Part shown: positions 1-6,468 of the stretch, piece after piece
Position numbering within the stretch: position 1 is the first letter of the stretch
Layout of the letters: every line of letters starts with the position of its first letter
Assembly (NCBI GenBank): GCA_030150425.1
Contig: JASLFY010000060.1
Coordinates: forward strand, 1 to 6,478
DNA from: Yimella sp.
Lineage (GTDB): Bacteria; Actinomycetota; Actinomycetes; Actinomycetales; Dermatophilaceae
Direction: 5' to 3'
Length of the DNA stretch: 6,478 bases
The notes under the pieces: model-generated
What the model was told of the DNA's origin: nothing
Seen by the model: the letters and a program-made list of their open reading frames with translations, nothing else
Database searches by the model: none
Program-made: the position numbers and the translations under genes

Positions 1-304
1 CGCCCTTCATGTCGGTGGTGCCGCGGCCGTGCAGCACCCCGTCGACCCGCTTGGTCGGCACGTTCGGCGGGTCGGTGATCGGGACGGTGTCGATGTGGCC
101 GGCCAGGATCACCCGCTCGGAGTGGCCGAGGTCGGTGCGCGCCACCACCACGTTGCCGTCACGCTCGACGTTCAGGTGCGGCAGCGCGCGCAGGCTCGTC
201 TCGATGGCGTCGGCGATCTGCTGCTCGTCCTTGCTGACCGACGGGATGTCGCACAGGGCGGCGGTGAGGTCGACGACGTCGGCGGTGAGGTCCAGGGCTG
301 GCAT
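1..304 (-). CDS. dapE: Succinyl-diaminopimelate desuccinylase, N-terminal part (cut by window edge)
   Basis: DapE is a cytoplasmic di-zinc M20-family hydrolase. It removes succinate from N-succinyl-LL-diaminopimelate to give LL-diaminopimelate, the last step of the succinylase branch. About 101 codons are present. Visible M20 landmarks are GHIDTVP (residues 69-75, with zinc ligand H70 and the conserved D72) and GRGTTDMKG (93-101, where D98 is the bridging metal ligand). The catalytic Glu-Glu pair, the dimerisation domain and the C-terminus lie beyond position 1. I chose the ATG at 304, giving MPALDLTADVV, because this N-terminus is typical of actinobacterial DapE; an in-frame ATG at 313 adds only three residues. 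Neither start has a well-placed Shine-Dalgarno sequence, so translation may be leaderless. The gene is divergent from dapD across 64 bp. The family assignment is strong; the exact start is less certain. Confidence 0.93.
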   Translation of the reverse strand, partial: MPALDLTADVVDLTAALCDIPSVSKDEQQIADAIETSLRALPHLNVERDGNVVVARTDLGHSERVILAGHIDTVPITDPPNVPTKRVDGVLHGRGTTDMKG

Positions 305-311
305 GGGAATC

Positions 312-317
312 ATCTTG
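312..317 (-). promoter_or_regulatory. Possible -10 element for leaderless dapE
   Basis: On the minus strand CAAGAT ends 7 bases before the ATG at 304. It keeps the second-position A and sixth-position T of the TANNNT -10 pattern but lacks the first T. I see no convincing -35. It is proposed only because dapE has no ribosome binding site and because the divergent dapD gene shows a similar arrangement. Confidence 0.22.
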
Positions 318-356
318 TACCCCGAGCCGCTGGTCCGATGTGCCGACCTCCTCACC

Positions 357-368
357 TAGCCTGGAGCC
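357..368 (+). promoter_or_regulatory. Putative leaderless -10 promoter element of dapD
   Basis: TAGCCT (357-362) fits the actinobacterial -10 pattern TANNNT and lies exactly 6 bases before the dapD ATG at 369. Transcription would therefore start at or next to the A of the start codon. The only Shine-Dalgarno-like bases, GGAG at 363-366, end 2 bases before ATG, which is too close for normal use. No good -35 hexamer is visible at 16-18 bp spacing. Identical spacing is seen at the acetyltransferase gene at 5383. Confidence 0.45.
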
Positions 369-1346
369 ATGACCTCGCAGCCCACCACCCCCGACACGAC
401 CGCGTGGGCGTACGGCCTCGCCACGATCACCTACGACGGGCGCGTGCTGGACACCTGGTTTCCCCAGCCGCACCTCGGCGCCGCGCCCGACGAGGCGCTG
501 ACGCCGTCCGCGTTGACCGCCCTGGCGCGCGACGACGCGCGCCGCCGGGTCCGTACGAAGGTCGTCTTCGTGTCGATCGACCTGGACGCCGCGCCCGCGG
601 ACGCCTCCGACGCGTACCTGCGGTTGCACCTGCTGTCGCACCGTCTGGTGCGGCCGAACACGATCAACCTGGACGGGCTGTTCGGAGTACTGCAGAACGT
701 CGTGTGGACCAGCGTCGGCCCCTGCGCCCCGGAGGACTTCGAGACCACCCGGCTGCGGCTGCGCGCCGACGGCGTCACGGTGCAGGTCTTCGGTGTCGAC
801 AAGTTCCCGCGGATGACCGACTACGTCGTGCCGTCCGGCGTTCGGATCGCCGACGCCGACCGCGTACGACTGGGCGCCCACCTCGCCGAGGGCACCACGG
901 TGATGCACGAAGGCTTCTGCAACTTCAACGCCGGCACCCTCGGCCACTCGATGGTCGAGGGTCGGATCGTCCAGGGCGTCACCGTCGGTGACGGCTCCGA
1001 CATCGGCGGCGGCGCCTCGATCATGGGCACCCTCTCCGGCGGCGGCACCGAACGGATCACCATCGGCGCGCGCTGCCTCATCGGAGCGGAGGCCGGCATC
1101 GGGATCGCGCTCGGTGACGACTGCGTGGTCGAGGCGGGGCTCTACGTCACGGCCGGCACCAAGGTGACGATGCCCGACGGCAGTGTGCGCAAGGCGCGCG
1201 AGCTGTCCGGCGGTTCGAACATGCTGTTCCTGCGCAACAGCGAGACCGGCGCCGTCGAGTGCCGCGAGCGGGCCGGCAAGGGCATCGAGCTCAACGCCGC
1301 CCTGCACGCCAACAGCTCCGCCCCGTCCAGCACCGAGACCCCGTAA
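369..1346 (+). CDS. dapD: 2,3,4,5-tetrahydropyridine-2,6-dicarboxylate N-succinyltransferase
   Basis: DapD transfers succinate from succinyl-CoA to tetrahydrodipicolinate, committing it to the succinylase route to diaminopimelate and lysine. It is a cytoplasmic, normally trimeric enzyme. The 325-residue product has an N-terminal mixed domain (about 1-165) and a left-handed beta-helix of hexapeptide repeats from about 165, shown by VMHEGFCNFNAGTLG (178-192), MVEGRI (195-200), the glycine-rich GGGASIMGTLSGGG (213-226) and IGAEAGIGI (238-246). E197 sits where, as I recall, the proposed catalytic glutamate (Glu199) of M. tuberculosis DapD lies. Length and motifs match the actinobacterial type (about 315-330 residues), not the shorter proteobacterial enzyme. 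The start is the ATG 6 bases after a TAGCCT box, suggesting a leaderless message. The wall-protein gene follows 8 bp after the stop, so the two are probably co-transcribed. Confidence 0.96.
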   Translation: MTSQPTTPDTTAWAYGLATITYDGRVLDTWFPQPHLGAAPDEALTPSALTALARDDARRRVRTKVVFVSIDLDAAPADASDAYLRLHLLSHRLVRPNTINLDGLFGVLQNVVWTSVGPCAPEDFETTRLRLRADGVTVQVFGVDKFPRMTDYVVPSGVRIADADRVRLGAHLAEGTTVMHEGFCNFNAGTLGHSMVEGRIVQGVTVGDGSDIGGGASIMGTLSGGGTERITIGARCLIGAEAGIGIALGDDCVVEAGLYVTAGTKVTMPDGSVRKARELSGGSNMLFLRNSETGAVECRERAGKGIELNAALHANSSAPSSTETP

Positions 1347-1354
1347 GGCGCTCG

Positions 1355-2350
1355 ATGGTTTTTGGCAGGAATCGCGGCGGCCGGTCCGCCGATGACGAGT
1401 TCGACGGGCTGTACGACGACTACGACGATCATCCCGACCACGACGACTACTCCGGTGACGACGACTCGATCAGCATCGGCGGCCACCGGTTCGCGGTCGA
1501 CGACCGACGTCGCCCGTGGACGACCTTCCTCGGCTGCCTGCTGCCGGTCGGGCTGGTCGCCGCGATCGGCGCCGGCGGTTACTGGGGCTACCAGCGGATC
1601 GCCGACCATTTCGCGGCGGACACCTGCAAGGTGCGCGACGCATCGTTCAACTACCAGTGGTCGACCGAGCAGACGGCCAACGCGGCGACGATCGGTGTCG
1701 TCGGCACCCACCTGCTCGGCCTGCCCGGCCGCGCCGCGCAGGTCGCCGAGACCACCGCGATCCAGGAATCGAAGCTGCGGAACCTGACCTCCGGGGACCT
1801 GGACTCGCTCGGCCTGTTCCAGCAGCGGCCGAGCCAGGGGTGGGGCACCAGCCAGGAGATCCTCGACCCGGTCTACGCCAGCAAGCGGTTCTACCAGGCC
1901 TTGACCAAGATCGACGGCTGGCAGTCGATGGCCGTCACCGATGCCGCGCAGAAGGTGCAGAAGAGCGGCTACCCGCAGGCGTACGCCGACCACGAGACGC
2001 AGGGGCGCGTGCTGGCGACCGCGTTCGACGGCTCCGTCCCGGAGGCCGTCGGTTGCCGCTTCTCCGCCTCCGGCGCCAAGGGTGACTCGGCCGCGTTCGT
2101 CGACAAGCTGAAGTCGCAGTCCGGGGTGAACGCGACGGTCTCCGGGTCGTACGTCACCTACCGCGCGCCCGCGACCGCCGACGCCTGGTCGATCGCGTCC
2201 TGGTCGGTCGCCCACGCCCAGGCCGAGGGCGTCAGCTCGGTCGTCGTCGGCGACCGGGCCTGGAACCGGCAGTCCGGTTCGGGCGGATGGTCGTGGACCA
2301 CGGCGTCGCACCCGACCGGGTCCGCCACCCTCGTACGCATCGAGTTCTGA
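1355..2350 (+). CDS. Single-pass membrane protein with lysozyme-like extracellular domain
   Basis: This 331-residue protein has no precise known function. An acidic, low-complexity N-terminus (14 Asp/Glu among residues 13-37) is followed by basic RRR (51-53) and one hydrophobic span at about 56-77, so the rest should be outside the cell. Residues 88-235 resemble the lysozyme/transglycosylase fold seen in many actinobacterial wall proteins: E138 in TTAIQESKLRN is a candidate catalytic acid, followed by DSLGLFQQRPSQGWGT (150-165), DPVYA (171-175) and a helical segment through ADHE (211-214). C91 and C234 flank this region and could form a disulfide. A second domain, about 245-331, contains AWSIASWSVAHA and ends in LVRIEF. 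The ATG at 1355 was chosen because AAGG lies 6 bases upstream and it begins just after the dapD stop. Similar proteins are, I recall, sometimes labelled 'heavy metal transporter', but no metal-transport motif is visible. Murein cleavage is inference; a binding-only role is possible. Confidence 0.85.
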   Translation: MVFGRNRGGRSADDEFDGLYDDYDDHPDHDDYSGDDDSISIGGHRFAVDDRRRPWTTFLGCLLPVGLVAAIGAGGYWGYQRIADHFAADTCKVRDASFNYQWSTEQTANAATIGVVGTHLLGLPGRAAQVAETTAIQESKLRNLTSGDLDSLGLFQQRPSQGWGTSQEILDPVYASKRFYQALTKIDGWQSMAVTDAAQKVQKSGYPQAYADHETQGRVLATAFDGSVPEAVGCRFSASGAKGDSAAFVDKLKSQSGVNATVSGSYVTYRAPATADAWSIASWSVAHAQAEGVSSVVVGDRAWNRQSGSGGWSWTTASHPTGSATLVRIEF

Positions 2351-2365
2351 GGCACCACCCGCAAG

Positions 2366-2407
2366 ACTGCGGGGCCGGAAAGGTTGTCACCCTTCCGGCC
2401 CCGCAGT
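2366..2407. terminator. Strong bidirectional terminator hairpin between convergent genes
   Basis: A perfect 15-bp inverted repeat has arms at 2366-2380 and 2393-2407. After an A-C mismatch two more G-C pairs form, leaving a 6-base loop at 2384-2389. It lies 15 bases after the wall-protein stop and 35 bases beyond the gltA stop, which reads from the other side. Neither side has a long T-tract, common for GC-rich actinobacterial terminators. It probably ends transcription from both directions. Confidence 0.85.
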
Positions 2408-2442
2408 TCTGCTTCCGCTTCAGGCGGCTGCTGTGTCCCCGA

Positions 2443-3726
<1,284 letters not shown>

Positions 3727-3733
3727 AAGGATG

Positions 3734-3739
3734 CCTTCC
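3734..3739 (-). promoter_or_regulatory. Ribosome binding site of gltA
   Basis: GGAAGG on the minus strand lies 7 bases before the ATG at 3726 and decides that start over the GTG at 3747. The last four bases, AAGG, can pair with CCTT three bases downstream (3727-3737), making a small 4-bp hairpin over the site. That hairpin is probably too weak alone to block ribosomes. Confidence 0.65.
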
Positions 3740-3745
3740 GTCCTC

Positions 3746-3798
3746 ACATGGATTCCGACGTGGATTCATACGCGTCGGTAAGTCAGCCTTGTCCGACG
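3746..3798 (-). promoter_or_regulatory. Repeat-rich upstream region of gltA, candidate operator or promoter
   Basis: This lies in the 153-bp non-coding gap between gltA and dapC. On the plus strand, ACATGGATTC (3746-3755) is repeated with one mismatch as ACGTGGATTC (3758-3767), giving a tandem 12-base period. Overlapping this, CCGACG (3755-3760), CGTCGG (3773-3778) and CCGACG (3793-3798) alternate in orientation, so the middle copy can pair with either neighbour. Read toward gltA, TATGAAT (3764-3770) is a possible -10, with CGGACA (3790-3795) as a loose -35 at a rather long 19-bp spacing. The promoter is likely here because gltA has its own upstream gap, but no known operator consensus is recognised. 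Confidence 0.35.
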
Positions 3799-3827
3799 GT
3801 ACCCCAGCTTCGAGGACCCGCCGACAG

Positions 3828-3840
3828 CACCCCGTGGGTG
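3828..3840 (-). terminator. Small hairpin downstream of dapC, possible terminator
   Basis: CACCC and GGGTG arms pair perfectly (5 bp, four of them G-C) around a 3-base loop, 39 bases past the dapC stop. There is no T-tract. The stem is short, so termination of the fdxA-dapC transcript here is only a possibility. Read-through into gltA is also conceivable, since the genes share direction. Confidence 0.28.
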
Positions 3841-3879
3841 AAGAACCGCACTTCTGCAGGTGTGGTGAAGCGGATCTGT

Positions 3880-4989
3880 TCACCCGACGGTGAGCCGCGC
3901 GGCGGCTTCGTCGATCCGTTCGTCGGTCGCGGTGAGCGCGATGCGTACGTGGGCGGCGCCGGCGGCGCCGTAGAAGTCACCGGGCGCGGCGAGGATGCCG
4001 AGGCCGGCGAGGTGGTCGATCGTCGTCCGGCACGGCTCGCCCCGGGTGGCCCAGAGGTAGAGGCCCGCGTCGGAGTGGTCGATCCGCCATCCGGCGTTCT
4101 CCAGGGCCGTGCGGAGCACGGTCCGACGGCGGCGGTAGATCTCCTTCTGCGCAGCGACGTGGTCGTCGTTCTGTACTGCTGCGAGCAGCGCACGCTGGAT
4201 CGGCCAGGGCAGCATCATCCCGGCGTGCTTGCGGAAGTCGACCAGTCGGCGTACGAGCGCGGGGTCGCCGGCGACGAACGCCGCGCGGTAGCCGGCGAGG
4301 TTGGACTGCTTGGACAACGAGTAGACCGACAGCAGACCGGTGTGGTCGCCGCCGCAGACCCGGTCGTCCAGGATGCTCGGGGTCGTCGCGCCTTCCGGGT
4401 TCTCGCGCCAGTCGAGTTCGGCGTAGCACTCGTCGCTGGCGACGACCACGTTGCGCTCCCGCGCCCAGGCGACGACCTTCGCGAGGTGTTCGACACCGAG
4501 AACCTGACCGTTCGGATTGCCAGGAGTGTTGAGCCACAACAGTTTCGGCGAGCTGGGGCCGTACTGCAGGAGCGCCGCGGCGGGCCGCGGGGTGGCGCCG
4601 GCGATGCGGGCACCGACGTCGTACGTCGGGTAGGCGATCTCCGGGAAGCCGACCGTGTCACCCTCCCCCAGACCGAGGATCGTCGGCAGCCAGGCCACCA
4701 GCTCCTTGCTGCCGATGGTCGGCATGACCCCGTCGGGGTCGACCGCGGACGCGTTGCGTCGCCGGGCGTACCAGGCGGCGATCGCCTCGCGCAGATCGGG
4801 AGTGCCCCAGACCTGGGGATAGCCCGGTGCATCCGACGCGGCGATCAGCGCGTCCCGGATGACCTCGGGGGTGGGATCGACGGGGGTGCCGACCGACAGG
4901 TCGACGATGCCGCGCGGATGGGATGCGGCGACGCGCTTGGCGTCGGCCAGCGAGTCCCAGGGGAAGTCGGGCAGCCGGGGGGCGTTCAC
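3880..4989 (-). CDS. dapC: N-succinyldiaminopimelate aminotransferase
   Basis: DapC is a PLP-dependent, class I/II fold-type I aminotransferase. It passes an amino group from glutamate to N-succinyl-2-amino-6-ketopimelate, between the DapD and DapE steps, in the cytoplasm. The 369-residue product has the whole set of PLP signatures: GYPQVWGTPDLREAI (56-70), NTPGNPNG (154-161, cofactor-contacting N158), D187 and Y189 in SDECYAEL (186-193), the Schiff-base lysine K227 in SLSKQSN (224-230), and R349 in HVRIALT (347-353), expected to bind the substrate carboxylate. The GTG at 4989 was chosen because it starts 4 bases after the ferredoxin stop and gives VNAPRLPDFPWDSL, a typical N-terminus for this enzyme. 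No strong Shine-Dalgarno sequence precedes it, so translation is probably coupled to the ferredoxin gene. The ferredoxin-dapC pair and nearby dapD/dapE favour DapC over a general aspartate aminotransferase. Confidence 0.92.
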   Translation of the reverse strand: MNAPRLPDFPWDSLADAKRVAASHPRGIVDLSVGTPVDPTPEVIRDALIAASDAPGYPQVWGTPDLREAIAAWYARRRNASAVDPDGVMPTIGSKELVAWLPTILGLGEGDTVGFPEIAYPTYDVGARIAGATPRPAAALLQYGPSSPKLLWLNTPGNPNGQVLGVEHLAKVVAWARERNVVVASDECYAELDWRENPEGATTPSILDDRVCGGDHTGLLSVYSLSKQSNLAGYRAAFVAGDPALVRRLVDFRKHAGMMLPWPIQRALLAAVQNDDHVAAQKEIYRRRRTVLRTALENAGWRIDHSDAGLYLWATRGEPCRTTIDHLAGLGILAAPGDFYGAAGAAHVRIALTATDERIDEAAARLTVG

Positions 4990-4993
4990 CCGA

Positions 4994-5320
4994 TCACTCG
5001 TCGTGGCTCTGCGGCGGCAGCGCCGAGATGAGCGGGTGGTCCTTGTCGATCTTGCCCATCTTGTTGGCGCCACCCGGGCTGCCCAGGTCGTCGAAGAACT
5101 CGACGTTCGCCTTGTAGTAATCGGCCCACTGCTCCGGGACGTCGTCCTCGTAGTAGATCGCCTCGACCGGGCAGACCGGCTCGCAGGCGCCGCAGTCGAC
5201 GCACTCGTCGGGGTGGATGTAGAGGCTGCGCTCACCCTCGTAGATGCAGTCGACCGGACATTCCTCGATGCACGCCTTGTCCTTGAGGTCGACACAGGGC
5301 TGGGCGATGACGTACGTCAT
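4994..5320 (-). CDS. fdxA: Seven-iron ferredoxin ([3Fe-4S][4Fe-4S]), FdxC/FdxA type
   Basis: This is a small soluble electron carrier of 108 residues. Cysteines at 9, 17, 21, 25, 40, 43, 46 and 50 reproduce the seven-iron ferredoxin pattern. By analogy with Azotobacter ferredoxin I, C9, C17 and C50 would hold the 3Fe-4S cluster and C21, C40, C43 and C46 the 4Fe-4S cluster, leaving C25 free. The sequence around CIEECPVDCIYEG and HPDECVDCGACEPVCPVEAI, and the tail with GSPGGA, closely resemble M. tuberculosis FdxC, whose gene also sits next to dapC; the symbol fdxC would be equally suitable. The ATG at 5320 has an AGGAGG ribosome binding site 9 bases upstream. The gene is first in an operon with dapC, 4 bp apart. 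Its electron partner is unknown, and the dapC reaction is not a redox step, so the pairing may serve expression only. Confidence 0.95.
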   Translation of the reverse strand: MTYVIAQPCVDLKDKACIEECPVDCIYEGERSLYIHPDECVDCGACEPVCPVEAIYYEDDVPEQWADYYKANVEFFDDLGSPGGANKMGKIDKDHPLISALPPQSHDE

Positions 5321-5329
5321 GAGAGGAAT

Positions 5330-5335
5330 CCTCCT
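5330..5335 (-). promoter_or_regulatory. Strong ribosome binding site of the ferredoxin gene
   Basis: A full AGGAGG on the minus strand lies 9 bases upstream of the ATG at 5320. It is the strongest Shine-Dalgarno sequence in the window and contrasts with the apparently leaderless genes dapD and the acetyltransferase. It implies high translation of the ferredoxin message. Confidence 0.8.
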
Positions 5336-5344
5336 GCTGATCGG

Positions 5345-5358
5345 CGAGCGGCTGCTCG
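5345..5358. repeat. Perfect 5-bp inverted repeat in the divergent fdxA/acetyltransferase spacer
   Basis: CGAGC (5345-5349) and GCTCG (5354-5358) surround a 4-base GGCT loop. It sits in the 62-bp spacer between two divergent genes and would fall in the 5' leader of the ferredoxin message, about 10 bases upstream of its ribosome binding site. It could be a leader hairpin or an operator. It is short enough to be chance in GC-rich DNA. Confidence 0.3.
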
Positions 5359-5370
5359 AAAGTCCAGCCC

Positions 5371-5382
5371 TAGTATGCAGGG
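5371..5382 (+). promoter_or_regulatory. Putative leaderless -10 promoter element of the acetyltransferase gene
   Basis: TAGTAT (5371-5376) is a good TANNNT -10 box ending exactly 6 bases before the ATG at 5383, so transcription would start at the start codon. There is no Shine-Dalgarno sequence at normal spacing and no clear -35. On the opposite strand the same bases read CATACT (5372-5377), a possible -10 for the ferredoxin gene, so the two promoters may overlap back to back. Confidence 0.5.
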
Positions 5383-6342
5383 ATGCCGAGCCCGGAACCG
5401 AGTAAGTCTCACCTTCCCTGGCCGGTGCGTGTCGGTCGCCGCGTCGTGCTGCGCCACCGGTTGGACCCCACGGATCCGTCGGGCGCGGCCTTCACCGACG
5501 TCACTGGCGAACTGACGGCCGCCGATTCGCAGGTGGCGACGGTTCGCACCAACGACGGCGATGTACGGGTGCCGTGGGACGCGGTCGTCGCCGGCAAGGA
5601 ACTGCCACCGCGCCCGGGTCGTCCCGGTCGCCCACACGTGACGATCTCGATCGACGACCTGCAACGAACGATGATCGACGGGCTGCCCGGACTTCTCCAG
5701 CTGCCGATCGGCGACTGGGTGTTGCGCACCGCCGAGGGGTTCACCGGGCGGGCGAACTCCGCCCTGGTGGTGGGCGATCCGGGTCGTACGGTGTCGGACG
5801 GCGTCGACCGAGTGGTGGAGGCGTACGAGGACCTCGGGCAGCCGGCGCTGTTCCAGATCCCCGGACCGGCCGGGTTCGACCCGACCGGGCATCCGGTCGT
5901 CGCGGAGGTGCTCGGTCGCGGCGGTCGGGTGTTCCAGCGGACCGCCGTGATGACGGCGGCCGTACGCGAGGTCGCACTCACCCCGCCGACGCCGAACACC
6001 GGCGTCTCGATCGGACCGGTCGCGGACGACGCGTGGTGGGAGGCGGCCAATCCGCGGACCCAGGAGCGCCGCGACCTGGTCGAGCGGCTGCTGGCGAAGG
6101 TGGAGTACGGCCAGTTCCTCACCGTGATCCGCCGCGGCGGCGGACCGGTCGCGGCCGGTCGGATCGCGTACTCCCCCGGCTGGGTCGGGGTCTTCGACCT
6201 GCACACGATCCCCGAACACCGCGGCCACGGGTTCGGTCGCGCGCTCGTCGGAGAAGCGGCGCGGGACGCCGAGGACCGCGGCATCCGGTCTAGCTATCTG
6301 CAGGTGAGCGCCGATAACGAGGCCGCCATCGGACTGTACTAG
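5383..6342 (+). CDS. GNAT-family N-acetyltransferase, truncated by an in-frame amber codon
   Basis: This looks like the actinobacterial GNAT family of M. tuberculosis Rv0428c and C. glutamicum cg3035. The natural substrate is unknown to me. An N-terminal small beta domain (about 13-75, WPVRVGRRVVLRHRL to VRVPWDAVVAG) precedes an acetyltransferase-like region beginning IDDLQRTMIDGLPGLLQLP (90-108). The C-terminal GNAT core holds acetyl-CoA-binding motif A, HTIPEHRGHGFGRALVGEA (274-292), with the pyrophosphate-loop signature R280-G-H-G-F-G. Motif B begins YLQVSADNEAAIGLY (305-319) and then meets TAG at 6340-6342. After it the same frame continues SMGYTLHHEYWYARLG to TGA at 6391-6393, exactly the expected end of the fold. 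The encoded 319 residues therefore lack the last beta strands. A sense codon at this point would give 336 residues. The start is the ATG 6 bases after TAGTAT. It is either a recent pseudogene, a tolerated truncation, stop read-through or a sequencing error. Confidence 0.85.
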   Translation: MPSPEPSKSHLPWPVRVGRRVVLRHRLDPTDPSGAAFTDVTGELTAADSQVATVRTNDGDVRVPWDAVVAGKELPPRPGRPGRPHVTISIDDLQRTMIDGLPGLLQLPIGDWVLRTAEGFTGRANSALVVGDPGRTVSDGVDRVVEAYEDLGQPALFQIPGPAGFDPTGHPVVAEVLGRGGRVFQRTAVMTAAVREVALTPPTPNTGVSIGPVADDAWWEAANPRTQERRDLVERLLAKVEYGQFLTVIRRGGGPVAAGRIAYSPGWVGVFDLHTIPEHRGHGFGRALVGEAARDAEDRGIRSSYLQVSADNEAAIGLY

Positions 6343-6393
6343 TCGATGGGATACACGCTGCACCACGAGTACTGGTACGCACGGCTGGGGTGA
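6343..6393 (+). pseudogene. Detached C-terminal remnant of the acetyltransferase frame
   Basis: Directly after the amber codon the same frame encodes SMGYTLHHEYWYARLG and then TGA. In GNAT proteins the motif N-x-x-A-x-x-L-Y is followed by about two residues and G-[FY], forming the penultimate beta strand. Here SMGY sits at the right distance and the tail is the expected final strand. The stretch has no ribosome binding site and cannot be a separate gene. It shows that the stop interrupts a formerly longer frame. Confidence 0.75.
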
Positions 6394-6443
6394 TCGTGCT
6401 CGTTCCGTGGACGATCGACTCAGACCGGATGATCGGACGGGCT

Positions 6444-6468
6444 CACTGACTCCGTTGTCGGGTCAGTG
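6444..6468. terminator. Hairpin downstream of the acetyltransferase gene
   Basis: CACTGAC (6444-6450) pairs perfectly with GTCAGTG (6462-6468). A T-G and a C-G pair extend the stem inward to 9 bp, with a 7-base loop. It lies 50 bases after the TGA at 6391-6393 and 101 bases after the amber stop, with no T-tract. It is a plausible terminator of the rightward gene, though an operator of a gene beyond the window edge is possible. The surrounding 6394-6478 shows no convincing gene. Confidence 0.5.

Noticed and set aside
346..352. GAGGAGG on the minus strand, upstream of dapE, looking like a perfect ribosome site
   Set aside because: No start codon lies 5-12 bases downstream, and the dapE ATGs are about 33 and 42 bases away. 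It is also on the strand opposite the dapD promoter, so it is probably coincidental.
1259..1354. N-terminal extension of the wall-protein frame back into dapD
   Set aside because: The extra 32 residues overlap the conserved dapD C-terminus in another frame and are Arg/Gln-rich. The ATG at 1355 follows dapD closely and has AAGG upstream.
1391..1480. GAC-rich stretch at the start of the wall gene as a microsatellite or regulatory repeat
   Set aside because: The period is codon-sized but irregular, and it encodes an in-frame acidic tail. It is better explained as protein-coding low complexity.
159..2311. Long minus-strand open frames opposite dapD and the wall protein (for example 159-1307 and 1142-2311)
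   Set aside because: They lack recognisable domains and ribosome sites, overlap each other, and cover strongly supported plus-strand genes. They are shadows of GC-rich coding.
3727..3747. Alternative citrate synthase start at GTG 3747
   Set aside because: It adds seven residues (MRTEGIL), has no ribosome site in front, and would place the good GGAAGG site inside the gene. ATG 3726 is better.
3841..3879. Repeated GGTGAAG words after dapC as a possible repeat element
   Set aside because: Only two short copies (7 bases) with no regular spacing, expected by chance in GC-rich DNA.
4990..5295. N-terminal extension of dapC through the ferredoxin gene
   Set aside because: The translated extension is Ser/Arg/Thr-rich shadow text of the ferredoxin. 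The dapC homology starts at the GTG at 4989.
6338..6343. ACTAGT (a SpeI site) at the amber codon, suggesting a cloning scar
   Set aside because: The frame continues smoothly as GNAT protein on both sides with no vector or linker sequence, so a natural base change or read error is more likely.
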